From Candidatus Anaerostipes excrementavium (lineage in GTDB: Bacteria > Bacillota > Clostridia > Lachnospirales > Lachnospiraceae), in contig DXEM01000039.1 of assembly GCA_019114985.1 (NCBI GenBank), positions 33,247 to 97,246 on the forward strand: 64,000 bases of DNA. The letters run 5' to 3'. Below are positions 27,026-39,014 of the stretch, piece after piece. Under the pieces are notes generated by a model that did not search any database, was not told the DNA's origin, and was given only the letters and a program-made list of their open reading frames with translations. The position numbers and the translations under genes are program-made. Position 1 is the stretch's first letter, and the number at the start of each line of letters is the position of its first letter.

Positions 27026-27051
27026 AACATCCTCCTTGGATAGACTGTTAA

Positions 27052-27080
27052 AGTATATGCAGGACATGCAGGAATATTCC
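27052..27080 (-). promoter_or_regulatory. Candidate sigma-E promoter of spoIVA
   Basis: GGAATATT (27073-27080) and CATATACT (27052-27059), 13 bases apart on the minus strand and about 30 bases before the ATG. spoIVA is a known sigma-E gene in other spore formers. Confidence 0.6.
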
Positions 27081-27089
27081 TAAAAAAAG

Positions 27090-27144
27090 AAAAAAGGCCC
27101 TCTGATGTCCACATATCACGGATTGTTTCAACATCCAGAGGGCC
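27090..27144 (-). terminator. Terminator after the SorC-type remnant
   Basis: Arms GGCCCTCTGATGT (27096-27108) and ACATCCAGAGGGCC (27131-27144) form a 13-bp stem with one bulge, followed on the minus strand by TTTTTTC and more T. It insulates spoIVA from the gene remnant upstream. Confidence 0.85.
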
Positions 27145-27179
27145 TGCCTGCACAGCAGGATCTGACTTCTTCGATTGAA

Positions 27180-27782
27180 TTATATTTTTTTCTGCTGCTT
27201 CTCTTTTCCATATATATGAAGCAATTTTTTCCCAATGACAACTGTTGTTACCAAAGTTGTAAATAGGCTTTCTTTCATTGCGATAAAAATACTTTCCGCT
27301 TTCTCTTCTTCACTTACAGCACATACCACCTCCGGTATATGCCATAATTCATCCAACGTTAATGCCATCAGCTGTCGATTCCAGCAGCAGTCAACAGTTT
27401 TTCCGGATTCATCAAAGTAATTGTAAGAAATATCCCCTTTGATACGCTCTTTGATTTCATCATCATTTTTATCAAGTCCATGGAGATAGGATTCTTTCAA
27501 TTCAAAATACTGCAGAGAACTTCCGATTCCCACAATTGCAATATCCGCTTTCCTGGCTTTTTCCAGTACATCCCTGATGAAAAACTGTTTCATCAGCATA
27601 TCTCTCGCTTCCTGGCTGTCTACAACGATCGGCGCATGCAGCTGAACGCTCCCAGCTCCGCAATGATGGGCAAAATACTCACAGACTGTATTAGCCTGAA
27701 CCTCCCATCGCTCTTCTCCCAATCCTCCGGACATTGGTACAAAAACGAGATTAGAAAAAGGCGCTGCAGATGAAAAATTCAC
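27180..27782 (-). pseudogene. SorC/DeoR-type sugar-binding regulator, N-terminal half missing
   Basis: The frame encodes about 195 residues resembling the C-terminal sugar-phosphate-binding domain of SorC/CggR regulators (SNLVFVPMSGGLGEE, ADIAIVGIGSS, LDELWHIPEVVCAVSEEEKA). Family members are about 310-340 residues with an N-terminal helix-turn-helix, which is absent. Homology appears to begin near 27765, and the nominal GTG start at 27782 lies in the adjoining insertion-like sequence with no ribosome site. The remnant still has a terminator. It was probably a regulator of a nearby carbohydrate operon, perhaps glpK-aroE, before disruption. A short effector-binding protein cannot be fully excluded. 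Confidence 0.7.
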
Positions 27783-27860
27783 TGCAATTTAGACATAAAA
27801 ACGGAGCTGCTGCTCCAGTAGATGATTTACCTACTTTTGCGACAGCCCCTGTCCCTATAA
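27765..27860. mobile_element. Possible insertion-sequence end at the SorC break
   Basis: About 85 bases between the SorC remnant and the accessory pair encode nothing. Read on the minus strand they begin GGGACAGGGGCTGTCGCAA, resembling terminal repeats of some clostridial insertion sequences. A small hairpin GGAGC-AGCA-GCTCC lies at 27803-27816. No transposase and no second end are visible, so this is a remnant at best. Confidence 0.3.
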
Positions 27861-27867
27861 ATATTTA

Positions 27868-28614
27868 TTATCTAAAAGTTTCTTTCAATACCTGCACCAC
27901 TTCGTAATTGTTTAAACCATACATTTTCAATAAATTACTATCAAATGGTTCCTGCTCCAAAGAGTCAATAAAATGGTGTATATCTTTTTCTACCGCTTCA
28001 GGCAAATTCTCTACTTTTTCCAACATAAGTTCAGCACTAATGCGCAAGATATCTTTCTTATGTTTCTTAATATTATTAGAATCAATCATTTCTCCAACTT
28101 TTTTACGTTTCTTTAAATCAAAGTATGCTTTTGCCTTAAACAAGATAAGATATTCCGGTCTAAGAACTGATAAACTGTTTTTTACAACCTTTCCTTCCAA
28201 AAGAACTTTATAATAATCATCGTCAAGAAGAATAGCTGATAAACTAGATATTCCATCATCAATATGAATTGGTGTAATTCCTTCTGCATTTTTTAGTTCA
28301 AAATCTGTTCGGCAAAATAACTCTATCATTTTAGGAAAAGAATCATTTTCCGGCTTATCAAACCTATAAAATTGTGGTTTTCCGCCATTTGTTACTTTAT
28401 TTCTATATTTTCCCGCCAGTATAAATTCCCAAAACTTTTCTCCAAACTGTGGTGTCAATGCTTCAATAAGCAGAACCATGTCCAAATCTCTTGTTGCTCT
28501 GAAATTCACTTCATTACTTTCGAATATAATATCACAAGCAGCTCCACCAATCAGAACATACTGATCTTTATATTCTGCAAAAAAATCTCTAAAAATATCT
28601 AATCCTTTGACCAT
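27868..28614 (-). CDS. AbiEii-like nucleotidyltransferase (putative toxin)
   Basis: A 248-residue protein with a minimal nucleotidyltransferase fold. GGAACD (residues 23-28) matches the glycine pair and TRDLDMV (41-47) supplies the two Asp residues (43, 45) that bind metal. The C-terminal half is Lys-rich and helical (LILFKAKAYFDLKKRKK, the segment often conserved after the core in AbiEii/DUF1814 proteins). Its start lies inside the end of the upstream HTH gene (16-base overlap), so they are coupled. The nearest functional picture is a type IV toxin with an upstream HTH antitoxin. It could instead be a drug or cell-surface nucleotidyltransferase. The gene is markedly AT-rich compared with its neighbours. 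Confidence 0.65.
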   Translation of the reverse strand: MVKGLDIFRDFFAEYKDQYVLIGGAACDIIFESNEVNFRATRDLDMVLLIEALTPQFGEKFWEFILAGKYRNKVTNGGKPQFYRFDKPENDSFPKMIELFCRTDFELKNAEGITPIHIDDGISSLSAILLDDDYYKVLLEGKVVKNSLSVLRPEYLILFKAKAYFDLKKRKKVGEMIDSNNIKKHKKDILRISAELMLEKVENLPEAVEKDIHHFIDSLEQEPFDSNLLKMYGLNNYEVVQVLKETFR

Positions 28615-29558
28615 ACGTACTCCTCTAACATTCCCTCCACCGAAATGCTTACTCTTTCGTCATTCTTTTCAACATCTGTCAACGATAATGCTACACTTAA
28701 TGGATCCTCCATATTATTACCGTCGAAATCAATAAAATAGCCCAGTTCTAAAACAACACAACCTATTTCTTCTGTCGCCCTAGCTTGTCTCATATTTTTC
28801 ACTCCACTATCTTTTATCTCTTTTTTCGTTACCGCATAGGTAGGATACCGATTATCTGATAAAAGTGAATACTCACATAATGCTGAGATTCCAGCTTTTC
28901 TATCTAGCTGGATATCTTCACTGAGTATATATCTTCGAATCACCGGACTCCTTAAAATAGTTACCGTTTGATTCCAGAACTGTCTCAAGTCATCAGGAAC
29001 ACAAATCACTCGCGATTTCCCTTTCATCCTCAAAACATCAATATTTAGATATTCCAGTTCATCGAAACATCTGCTTGCTGACATTCTGCTTACACCTAGC
29101 TTTTCTGCCGCCTCAGATACTTTTATTTCATCCCATTTTTCATAAATTGCAGTAAATAACAATTTCTGTGTCAAATAAGAAATAAGATGGACTGGCGCTA
29201 TATCTCTTTCATTTGTATTCGTAAGGAAATAGCCAATAAAAGGGAGATACACCTGCTTTTCTTTTATCACAAAAGGAATTCCCTCTTCTATCAATCTTTC
29301 CTTTCTGTAAAATGTTGTATTATTAAAAAAAATAGCACAATTTAAATTGAACGCTTTTTCCACTTTCCCTCTATCTTTTCTAAGCATTACCAGACCTATT
29401 TCGCTTTTTGGACTCATTGCAATCCACAGCAAACCATTGGTTTCAACATTATATATAGTATATCTTCCTCGAAACGCCAACGGAAGTTTCTCAAAAATCT
29501 CTGTATTTTCCTCGATATTTACTTTCTGTCTCAATATTTTTTCTAAAAAATCTTTCAT
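28599..29558 (-). CDS. Winged-HTH partner of the nucleotidyltransferase (AbiEi-like antitoxin/regulator)
   Basis: About 319 residues from ATG 29558, chosen because GGTGAT lies seven bases upstream; the frame extends 4 codons to 29570, which would abut the palindrome. The N-terminal 130 residues are unrecognised. A MarR-like winged helix occupies about residues 140-185 (IKVSEAAEKLGVSRMSASRCFDELEYL read in two parts: VSEAAEKLGVS, MSASRCFDELEYL). A C-terminal region of about 130 residues is unassigned and acidic. It overlaps the nucleotidyltransferase gene and probably autoregulates through the 13-bp palindrome at its promoter. The HTH is internal, not N-terminal as in typical AbiEi, so the family call is tentative. 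Confidence 0.6.
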   Translation of the reverse strand: MKDFLEKILRQKVNIEENTEIFEKLPLAFRGRYTIYNVETNGLLWIAMSPKSEIGLVMLRKDRGKVEKAFNLNCAIFFNNTTFYRKERLIEEGIPFVIKEKQVYLPFIGYFLTNTNERDIAPVHLISYLTQKLLFTAIYEKWDEIKVSEAAEKLGVSRMSASRCFDELEYLNIDVLRMKGKSRVICVPDDLRQFWNQTVTILRSPVIRRYILSEDIQLDRKAGISALCEYSLLSDNRYPTYAVTKKEIKDSGVKNMRQARATEEIGCVVLELGYFIDFDGNNMEDPLSVALSLTDVEKNDERVSISVEGMLEEYVWSKD

Positions 29559-29571
29559 CACAATCACCATT

Positions 29572-29606
29572 TTATAAATGTAACTTATTTTATGTTACAT
29601 TTATAA
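29572..29606. promoter_or_regulatory. 13-bp perfect palindromic operator of the HTH/nucleotidyltransferase pair
   Basis: TTATAAATGTAAC at 29572-29584 and its exact reverse complement GTTACATTTATAA at 29594-29606, separated by 9 bases. It lies immediately upstream of the HTH gene and overlaps the likely transcription start, with a weak TTGTAA / TAATTT promoter just beyond. It is the natural site for autorepression. Confidence 0.65.
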
Positions 29607-29657
29607 ATTATCACAGAAATTTTGCTATTACAAGTTAAAATTAAAAAATGAAAAAGA

Positions 29658-29704
29658 AAAAAATCCCTGAAAGATCCAGAAACTCTGAATCTAACGGGAT
29701 TCTT
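29658..29704 (-). terminator. Terminator after aroE
   Basis: Minus-strand stem with outer arms ATCCC/GGGAT and inner arms AGATTCAGA/CTGGATCT, followed by TTTTTTT. It ends the dapF-murE-glpK-aroE unit before the accessory island. Confidence 0.7.
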
Positions 29705-29724
29705 CTTTTTTATATCTTTCTTTT

Positions 29725-30600
29725 TTATGCCTCACTGAAGAATTTTTCTTTTACTTCTTCTGCCGGCATATCTTTTCCGGTAAATAACTTAAACGCTGCA
29801 ACCCCCTGCCATAACAGCATTCCGTTTCCAGGAACAACTGTACATCCATGTTCTTTTGCTTCCCGCAAAAGCCTGGTTTCTTTTGGATTATATACGACAT
29901 CTGCAACAACTAATCCCTCATGGAACAGGCTTGGATCATTGATGACAGAAGTATCTTCCCTCGGCTTCATGCCAAGGAGAGTTCCATTGACCAAAATATC
30001 CGCTGCATCAATTTTCTCACGCATTACATCTTTTGCATCCAGATCATATAATTCCACCTGGCATGCAGGTACTTTTTCCTGAATCTTCTCTACCATCTTT
30101 TCTGCTTTTTCAAAAAATCCATCTCTCGGATTGAAGATCGTAATCGATTTTGCGCCGTCCAGTGCGCACTGAACCTGAATGGCTGTGGCTGCGCCTCCTG
30201 CGCCAAAAATAGCAATATCTTTTCCTTCGACTTCCACCCCATGATCTTTTAAATTGGCAACGAAGCCTTCTCCATCTGTGATGTGTCCGTATAATTTCCC
30301 ATCTCGATTCACGATTGTATTGACTGCTCCAATCAGCTGAGACGCTGGTGATAACTCATCCATATTTTGTGCAGCAGCTGTTTTACAAGGCATCGTCACA
30401 TTACATCCTTGAATATTTAAAAGGCGCATGGCTTTGATAAATTCCGGCACCTGGTCTTCTTTGATATCAAAAGCAAGATATGCCCCATCGATTCCACATG
30501 CCTGGAATCCATAATTCTGCATAGCCGGTGAACCTGAATGTCCTACCGGTGACCCAATTAATCCATATAATTTTGTTGTTCCTGTAATTCTCTTCTCCAC
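29725..30600 (-). CDS. aroE: Shikimate dehydrogenase family protein
   Basis: NAD(P)-dependent reduction of dehydroshikimate to shikimate. I prefer GTG 30600 (291 residues) because AGGAG lies 8 bases upstream; a longer frame starts at 30627. Substrate-site motifs are LYGLIGSPVGHSGSPAM and CNVTMPCKTAAAQ (catalytic Lys), and the nucleotide site is AIFGAGGAATAIQ. HITDGEGFV stands where most AroE proteins have NTDGxG, so the last substrate Asp is kept but context differs. Being next to glpK and away from other aro genes, it could be a quinate/shikimate or YdiB-like variant. Confidence 0.85.
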   Translation of the reverse strand: MEKRITGTTKLYGLIGSPVGHSGSPAMQNYGFQACGIDGAYLAFDIKEDQVPEFIKAMRLLNIQGCNVTMPCKTAAAQNMDELSPASQLIGAVNTIVNRDGKLYGHITDGEGFVANLKDHGVEVEGKDIAIFGAGGAATAIQVQCALDGAKSITIFNPRDGFFEKAEKMVEKIQEKVPACQVELYDLDAKDVMREKIDAADILVNGTLLGMKPREDTSVINDPSLFHEGLVVADVVYNPKETRLLREAKEHGCTVVPGNGMLLWQGVAAFKLFTGKDMPAEEVKEKFFSEA

Positions 30601-30611
30601 GTTAGTATCTC

Positions 30612-33594
<2,983 letters not shown>

Positions 33595-33625
33595 TTTTTC
33601 CTCCAATATATCATCTGCCTATGGC

Positions 33626-34465
33626 TTAAGGCAGATCGATCTCTCCGTCAAATACGGTTGTCGCCGGTCCTGTCATAAAAATCGTGTTTTTATCCTCGTC
33701 ATACTCGATCTGAAGGTCTCCGCCCAGCAAATGCACTAAAACCTTCTTGCCGGTCTTGTGATTCAAATACGCAGCATAAGCACTGGCGCAGGCTCCTGTT
33801 CCGCAGGCAAGCGTCTCTCCTGCTCCTCTCTCCCACACGCGCATCTTCAACGTATTTTCATCGATAACTTGGATAAATTCTGTATTGACACGATCCGGAA
33901 ACATTGGGTGGTGCTCAAACTTCGGTCCGATCTTTTCCAAATCCAAATCGTCCACAGAATCTACAAACACCACTCCATGAGGATTTCCCATGGACACACA
34001 AGTTACCTTATATTCTCTTCCATCAACAATGACCGGCTGATCGATAATTTCCTCCAAATTATCATAAATCGCAGGAATTCTGGCTGCTTCTGTGATCGGA
34101 GCCTCCATATCTACCCTAACCCAAGTAACTTTTCCATCTTCAACGGTCAGCTTCAGTTCCTTGATACCTGCCTTCGTCTCAATCGTAATCGTTGTTTTAT
34201 CCGTTAGGCCATAATCATATACATACTTGGCAATACAACGGACACCATTTCCACACATGGCTCCTTCTGAACCATCAGAGTTATACATGGCCATTCTAAA
34301 ATCGGCTTTTTCCGATGGACAGATACAGATCATTCCGTCAGAACCAATTCCAAAATGCCGGTCACTAACAAATTTGGCAACCTTGCCAGGATCATCTATG
34401 GTCTCTTCAAAACAGTTTACATATACGTAGTCATTTCCACAACCGTGCATCTTTGTAAATTTCAT
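33626..34465 (-). CDS. dapF: Diaminopimelate epimerase
   Basis: PLP-independent racemase that turns LL- into meso-diaminopimelate for lysine and wall synthesis. It has 279 residues with the two catalytic Cys in MCGNGVRCIAKY and LACGTGACASAYA, both intact, plus FTKMHGCGNDYVY at the start. It heads the unit with murE, which uses its product. GGAG lies before ATG 34465, and an extended -10 (TGATAGAAT) lies further upstream. Confidence 0.97.
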   Translation of the reverse strand: MKFTKMHGCGNDYVYVNCFEETIDDPGKVAKFVSDRHFGIGSDGMICICPSEKADFRMAMYNSDGSEGAMCGNGVRCIAKYVYDYGLTDKTTITIETKAGIKELKLTVEDGKVTWVRVDMEAPITEAARIPAIYDNLEEIIDQPVIVDGREYKVTCVSMGNPHGVVFVDSVDDLDLEKIGPKFEHHPMFPDRVNTEFIQVIDENTLKMRVWERGAGETLACGTGACASAYAAYLNHKTGKKVLVHLLGGDLQIEYDEDKNTIFMTGPATTVFDGEIDLP

Positions 34466-34589
34466 GTAATCACTCCTTTTTCACTTTTTTATCATTCTAT
34501 CACAACAAAAGCAGCAAAGTCTACTGCTCATTTTAAGAGGAGTCTCTATCAGACAAGAAAGAGTCCGGCTTTGCAGATTTTCCAATGAA

Positions 34590-34625
34590 ATAAAAAAGAG
34601 GACCTAAGTTTCCTTAAATCCCCTT
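34590..34625 (-). terminator. Terminator after the aspartate aminotransferase gene
   Basis: Minus-strand GGGGATTTAAG / CTTAGGTCCTC stem with a GAAA loop, then TTTTTTATTT. It ends der-plsY-gpsA-aminotransferase. Confidence 0.72.
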
Positions 34626-34639
34626 TGATAATTATCTAT

Positions 34640-35908
34640 TTATTTTTCAAGCATTTTTTCGATTCCTGCTTTTTTTACACAGATACAGAACAGATCCATT
34701 GCCTGCTGCAATTCTTCCACCGTTGGATAAGTTGGAGCAATGCGCAGATTGCTGTCTTTTGGATCGTTTCCATAAGGATACGTAGCGCCTGCACCGGTCA
34801 GAACAACACCGGCTTCTTTGGCCAGACGAACGACTTCCTTGGCGCATCCCGGCAATACATCAACAGATACAAAATATCCTCCTTTTGGATTTTCCCAGGA
34901 AATCAATCCGCTTCCTGCCAGTTCTTTCTCTAATGTGTGAAGTACCGTTTCAAATTTTGGTTTCATACAATCCGCTAAGATCTGCATATGTTTGCGGACA
35001 CCTTCCGCATTCTGGAAGAACTGCACATGACGCAGCTGATTGATCTTATCATACCCGATCGTCTGAGCATTCATAATCTTTTTGATTTCTGCAATATTCT
35101 CATCACTTGCTGCAATCAGAGAAACTCCTGCTCCCGGGAAAGAAATCTTTGAAGTAGAGAAGAAATAATATGGTCGATTCTTCGTTCCTGCTTCCTCACA
35201 TGCATCCAAAATGTTCTTTACTTTTACATCTTCAAAAATCGGATGTACACCATAAGCATTATCCCAGAAGATCTTAAAGTCTTTCGCTGCCGTCTTCATG
35301 GAAGCCAGACGATCCACGGTCTCATCACTGTAACAAATTCCCTGTGGATTTGAGTATTTTGGCACACACCAAATTCCTTTGATGGCTTCGTCTTCTGCGG
35401 CCAGTTTTTCTACCTGATCCATATCTGGGCCTGTGGCTGTCATTTCAATCGGAATCATTTCCATTCCAAGTGTCTCACAAATGGTAAAATGGCGGTCATA
35501 TCCCGGTGATGGGCATAAAAACTTCACTTTCTCCAGCTGGCCCCATGGTTTTTCTCCCATTGTACCAAATACATAGAGGCGCATCATCGCATCGAACATC
35601 AGATTTAAGCTGGCATTTCCACCGATGATGATCTGATCCATCGGAATATCCAGAAGTTCCCCAAACAATTCTCTAATATCTGGAATTCCCTCTAAGACGC
35701 CATAGTTGCGGACATCCATTCCGCCTTTTGTATGATAGTCTGTCATTTCTTTTAACATGGCATTTGCACAGTCAACCTGGCTTGGAGCCGGTTTCCCTCT
35801 GGACATATCAAGGGCAAGATTCATTCCCTTAAATTCCTCGTAAGCTTTGTCAACTTCTTCTTTTAATTCCAGTAATTCTTCCCTTGATCTCTCAGTCACT
35901 GATTCCAT
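34640..35908 (-). CDS. Aspartate aminotransferase, type Ic
   Basis: PLP-dependent transaminase of 422 residues resembling the Asp_aminotransf/type Ic group (PF12897). Features include ALDMSRGKPAPSQ and GGNASLNLMFDAM near the N-terminus, the substrate and cofactor region KYSNPQGICYS and FWDNAYGVHP, and the PLP Lys in FFSTSKISFPGAG. It would interconvert aspartate/2-oxoglutarate and oxaloacetate/glutamate. It follows gpsA by 26 bases and precedes a terminator. The call as aspartate-specific is based on family resemblance. Confidence 0.85.
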   Translation of the reverse strand: MESVTERSREELLELKEEVDKAYEEFKGMNLALDMSRGKPAPSQVDCANAMLKEMTDYHTKGGMDVRNYGVLEGIPDIRELFGELLDIPMDQIIIGGNASLNLMFDAMMRLYVFGTMGEKPWGQLEKVKFLCPSPGYDRHFTICETLGMEMIPIEMTATGPDMDQVEKLAAEDEAIKGIWCVPKYSNPQGICYSDETVDRLASMKTAAKDFKIFWDNAYGVHPIFEDVKVKNILDACEEAGTKNRPYYFFSTSKISFPGAGVSLIAASDENIAEIKKIMNAQTIGYDKINQLRHVQFFQNAEGVRKHMQILADCMKPKFETVLHTLEKELAGSGLISWENPKGGYFVSVDVLPGCAKEVVRLAKEAGVVLTGAGATYPYGNDPKDSNLRIAPTYPTVEELQQAMDLFCICVKKAGIEKMLEK

Positions 35909-35934
35909 TTTCTATTCTTCCTTCCTTTGTTTGC

Positions 35935-36945
35935 CTATTCCCAGTTCAAGTTATTATGCTCTTTTCTTCTCTCGCGAAGCAAAAGATTGGAAACTTCCTC
36001 TCTTGGATCCGCATTTTCAAACAATACTTTATTGACCGCCTCAACGATCGGTACAGATACACCGTATTTCTTCGCCAATCCAAGAGCCGCTTTTGCAGAA
36101 TATACTCCTTCTACGACCATTTTTACTTCTTTCATTGCTTCATCTGCTGTCATTCCCTGCCCGATCAGGTAACCGGCTTTACGATTTCGGCTGTGCACAC
36201 TGGTACAGGTAACAATCAAATCCCCGATTCCGGTCAGACCGGAAAAGGTCTCTGGTTTTCCGCCTAAAGCAACTCCCAATCTTGTCAGTTCCGCAATTCC
36301 TCTTGTCATCAGCGCGGCTTTCGTATTGTCTCCAAAACCAAGTCCGTCCGTTGTTCCTGCTGCCAGCGCAATGACATTTTTTAAAGCTCCTCCAAGTTCA
36401 ATTCCGATGATATCCGGGTTCGTATAAACACGGAAGACTTCATTCATAAAAACATCCTGCAAAAGCTCTGCGACTTCTTTCTTTTTGGAACCCACCACAA
36501 CAGTCGTCGGAATTCCTCTTCCTACCTCTTCCGCATGACTTGGTCCGGAAAGAACACATACCTCAGCATTCGGAATCTCTTCCTCGATGATATCAGTCAA
36601 AGTCATATAAGTCTCATCCTCGATTCCTTTTGCCACATTTACAATGATCTGTCCATCTGAAATAGAAGGCGCCATCTGCTTTGCAACAGAACGAACAACA
36701 GGAGAAGGTACTGCCATAACGACTACATCCATGCCTTTCAGACTTTCTTCCATATCGGATGATACCTTCACATTCTCCGGAAGCTTGACACCCGGAAGCT
36801 TGTCTGCCTGTTCCCTTTTTGTACTAAGCATCTCAATTTCGTAAGGATCATGGGACCATATGGTCACTTCATGTCCATTGTGGGCCAGCAAAACGGCTAA
36901 GGCCGTTCCCCAGCTTCCTGCTCCAATTACGCTAACTCGCTTCAT
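35935..36945 (-). CDS. gpsA: Glycerol-3-phosphate dehydrogenase [NAD(P)+]
   Basis: Reduces dihydroxyacetone phosphate to sn-glycerol-3-phosphate for phospholipids. It has 336 residues with the nucleotide site IGAGSWGTALAVLLAHNGHEV, split here as GAGSWGTAL and AHNGHEV, then VLSGPSHAEEV, the catalytic Lys in ELGGALKNVIALAAG and GLTGIGDLIVTC. It sits directly after plsY, whose product uses its glycerol-3-phosphate; der-plsY-gpsA is a conserved Firmicute string. Confidence 0.97.
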   Translation of the reverse strand: MKRVSVIGAGSWGTALAVLLAHNGHEVTIWSHDPYEIEMLSTKREQADKLPGVKLPENVKVSSDMEESLKGMDVVVMAVPSPVVRSVAKQMAPSISDGQIIVNVAKGIEDETYMTLTDIIEEEIPNAEVCVLSGPSHAEEVGRGIPTTVVVGSKKKEVAELLQDVFMNEVFRVYTNPDIIGIELGGALKNVIALAAGTTDGLGFGDNTKAALMTRGIAELTRLGVALGGKPETFSGLTGIGDLIVTCTSVHSRNRKAGYLIGQGMTADEAMKEVKMVVEGVYSAKAALGLAKKYGVSVPIVEAVNKVLFENADPREEVSNLLLRERRKEHNNLNWE

Positions 36946-36955
36946 AAGAATCCTC

Positions 36956-37579
36956 CTAACGTTTTACTTTCTGTCCCAGTTTATTTTCTGTTCCGTGAAT
37001 CAAACGGTCAATATTCGCCCTATGACGCCAGATCGCCATCACGGTAAAGATCAGTCCAACACCAACCAGCGGAAGATTTCCTGGTTCTGCAAAATACAAT
37101 ATAAACGGAATAATTAACACCATGCAGATGGAACCAAGAGATACATATTTCGTAGCAGCTGTTACAATCAAGAAGACGGCTGCGCATAACAGTCCCAGCT
37201 GCCAATGGAATGCAAAAATAACACCTCCGGTTGTTGCAATTCCCTTTCCCCCTTTAAATCCAAGAAAGAACGGGAAATTATGTCCCAGCACGACTGCAAA
37301 TCCAGTCAGCAGCCACAAAGTCGCTTCTCCCTCTACGCCAAAATATGGAATGATTATGTAACGGGCAAGATTCACAGCCACCAAACCTTTGGCTGCATCG
37401 CCCAAAAAAGTAATAATAGCTGCTGTCTTTCCAAGCGTACGAAGCGTATTCGTCGTTCCGGAATTCCCGCTTCCATAATCACGAATATCAATCTTATTTG
37501 CCCGGCCGACAAAATATCCGGTCTGTATACATCCAAACAAATATCCAACAATCAAACAAACTAACACACACGCTATCAT
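36956..37579 (-). CDS. plsY: Acyl-phosphate:glycerol-3-phosphate acyltransferase
   Basis: Membrane enzyme of 207 residues that makes lysophosphatidic acid in the first step of phospholipid synthesis. The three PlsY motifs are recognisable: GSGNSGTTNTLR, LGHNFPFFLGFKGGKGIATT (start and end only), and GSICMVLI. About five hydrophobic segments are present, with IACVLVCLIVGYLFG first. It lies between der (2 bases) and gpsA. Confidence 0.96.
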   Translation of the reverse strand: MIACVLVCLIVGYLFGCIQTGYFVGRANKIDIRDYGSGNSGTTNTLRTLGKTAAIITFLGDAAKGLVAVNLARYIIIPYFGVEGEATLWLLTGFAVVLGHNFPFFLGFKGGKGIATTGGVIFAFHWQLGLLCAAVFLIVTAATKYVSLGSICMVLIIPFILYFAEPGNLPLVGVGLIFTVMAIWRHRANIDRLIHGTENKLGQKVKR

Positions 37580-37581
37580 AT

Positions 37582-38904
37582 CTACCGATCCTTCCTTTCT
37601 CTTGAAATAATGCGAATTGGCGTTCCTTTAAAGCCAAAGGCATTCCTGATTTGGTTTTCTAAATATCTAGTATATGAAAAATGTGTCAGTTTCTTGTCAT
37701 TTACAAAGACTACGAACGTCGGAGGCTTTACTGATACCTGTGTCATATAATAAAGCTTCAAACGTTTTCCCTTGTCAGAAGGCGGCTGCTTCATCGCTAC
37801 CGCTTCCGCAAGAATCTCATTGAGCACTCCGGTCTGAACCCGAAGCGCATGATTCTCAATCACCATATCTAACAAATCGAAAATCTTCCGAAATCTCTGT
37901 CCCGTTTTCGCAGAGACAAATACAAGTTCCGCATAAGGCATAAAAGAAAGGACTTCTCTCACCTGATTCGTATATTTATAAATTGTCTTGTCATCTTTTT
38001 CAATCAGATCCCATTTATTGACAGCAATGATCATACCCTTTCCTCGTTCATGGGCAATTCCGGCGATCTTAGCGTCCTGCTCTGTCACACCTTCTTCTGC
38101 GTCAATCACAAGGATCGCCACATCACAACGCTCTACGGCAGCAACCGTACGAATCACGCTGTAACGCTCGATATCTTCTTTGACCCGGCTCTTTCTGCGA
38201 AGTCCTGCCGTATCAATGAATACATATTCTTTTCCGTTTCTCTTGATCACGGTATCAATTGCATCTCTGGTCGTCCCTGCAATATCAGAAACAATCAGGC
38301 GTTCTTCTCCCAGCATCTTATTGATCATGGAAGACTTTCCGGCGTTTGGCTTTCCAATGATCGCCACTTTCGGCCGTTCATCTTCCTCTTCTTTCAATGT
38401 CTGCGGATCACAATGGGCGATTACCTCATCCAGCAAATCCCCAAACCCAATCTTAGAATTGGCGGATACCGGAAATGGCGTCCCCAGTCCAAGATTATAA
38501 AATTCATACGTATCTAAGATGAATTTATCATAATTATCTACTTTATTCACTGCTAAAACGACCGGCTTCTGGGATCTGCGCAGCATATCTGCCACCTGAT
38601 AGTCAGCATCCACAAGTCCCTGACGAACATCTGTCAAGAATATAATCACATCCGCAGTCTCGACGGCAATCTCTGCCTGGTCCCGCATATGAGACAGCAT
38701 CTGATCCCCGGTATCCGGCTCAATTCCACCAGTGTCAATCATTGTAAACTGATAGTCCAGCCATGAGATATCCGCATAAATACGGTCTCTCGTCACACCT
38801 GGTGTGTCTTTTACAATAGAAATTTTTTCTCCGGCAAGCGCATTGAATAACGTAGACTTTCCTACATTCGGCCTGCCGACAATCGCTACGATTGGCTTAC
38901 TCAT
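37582..38904 (-). CDS. der: Ribosome-assembly GTPase Der (EngA)
   Basis: Double-GTPase needed for 50S subunit assembly. It has 440 residues with two G domains, [12 protein letters not shown] / DTGG / NKVD, then [12 protein letters not shown] / DTAG / NKWD, followed by a KH-like C-terminal domain (about 350-440). It is the first gene of its operon, with a TGGACG-17-TATACT promoter at 38949-38977. Confidence 0.97.
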   Translation of the reverse strand: MSKPIVAIVGRPNVGKSTLFNALAGEKISIVKDTPGVTRDRIYADISWLDYQFTMIDTGGIEPDTGDQMLSHMRDQAEIAVETADVIIFLTDVRQGLVDADYQVADMLRRSQKPVVLAVNKVDNYDKFILDTYEFYNLGLGTPFPVSANSKIGFGDLLDEVIAHCDPQTLKEEEDERPKVAIIGKPNAGKSSMINKMLGEERLIVSDIAGTTRDAIDTVIKRNGKEYVFIDTAGLRRKSRVKEDIERYSVIRTVAAVERCDVAILVIDAEEGVTEQDAKIAGIAHERGKGMIIAVNKWDLIEKDDKTIYKYTNQVREVLSFMPYAELVFVSAKTGQRFRKIFDLLDMVIENHALRVQTGVLNEILAEAVAMKQPPSDKGKRLKLYYMTQVSVKPPTFVVFVNDKKLTHFSYTRYLENQIRNAFGFKGTPIRIISRERKDR

Positions 38905-38948
38905 AATCTATATTTCCTCTCTGATTTTTAAAGGTCACTATCTATTTT

Positions 38949-38977
38949 AGTATAACCTATCTATGAAATCACGTCCA
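38949..38977 (-). promoter_or_regulatory. Promoter of der-plsY-gpsA
   Basis: TGGACG (38972-38977), 17-base spacer, TATACT (38949-38954) on the minus strand, 45 bases before the der start. Confidence 0.55.
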
Positions 38978-39014
38978 GTCCATCTATGAACAAAATCAAG
39001 AACATCTTTCACAC

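Noticed and set aside
27180..27782. Treating the short SorC-like frame as an intact regulator
   Set aside because: It lacks the helix-turn-helix, the start is an unsupported GTG in foreign-looking sequence, and family members are ~130 residues longer.
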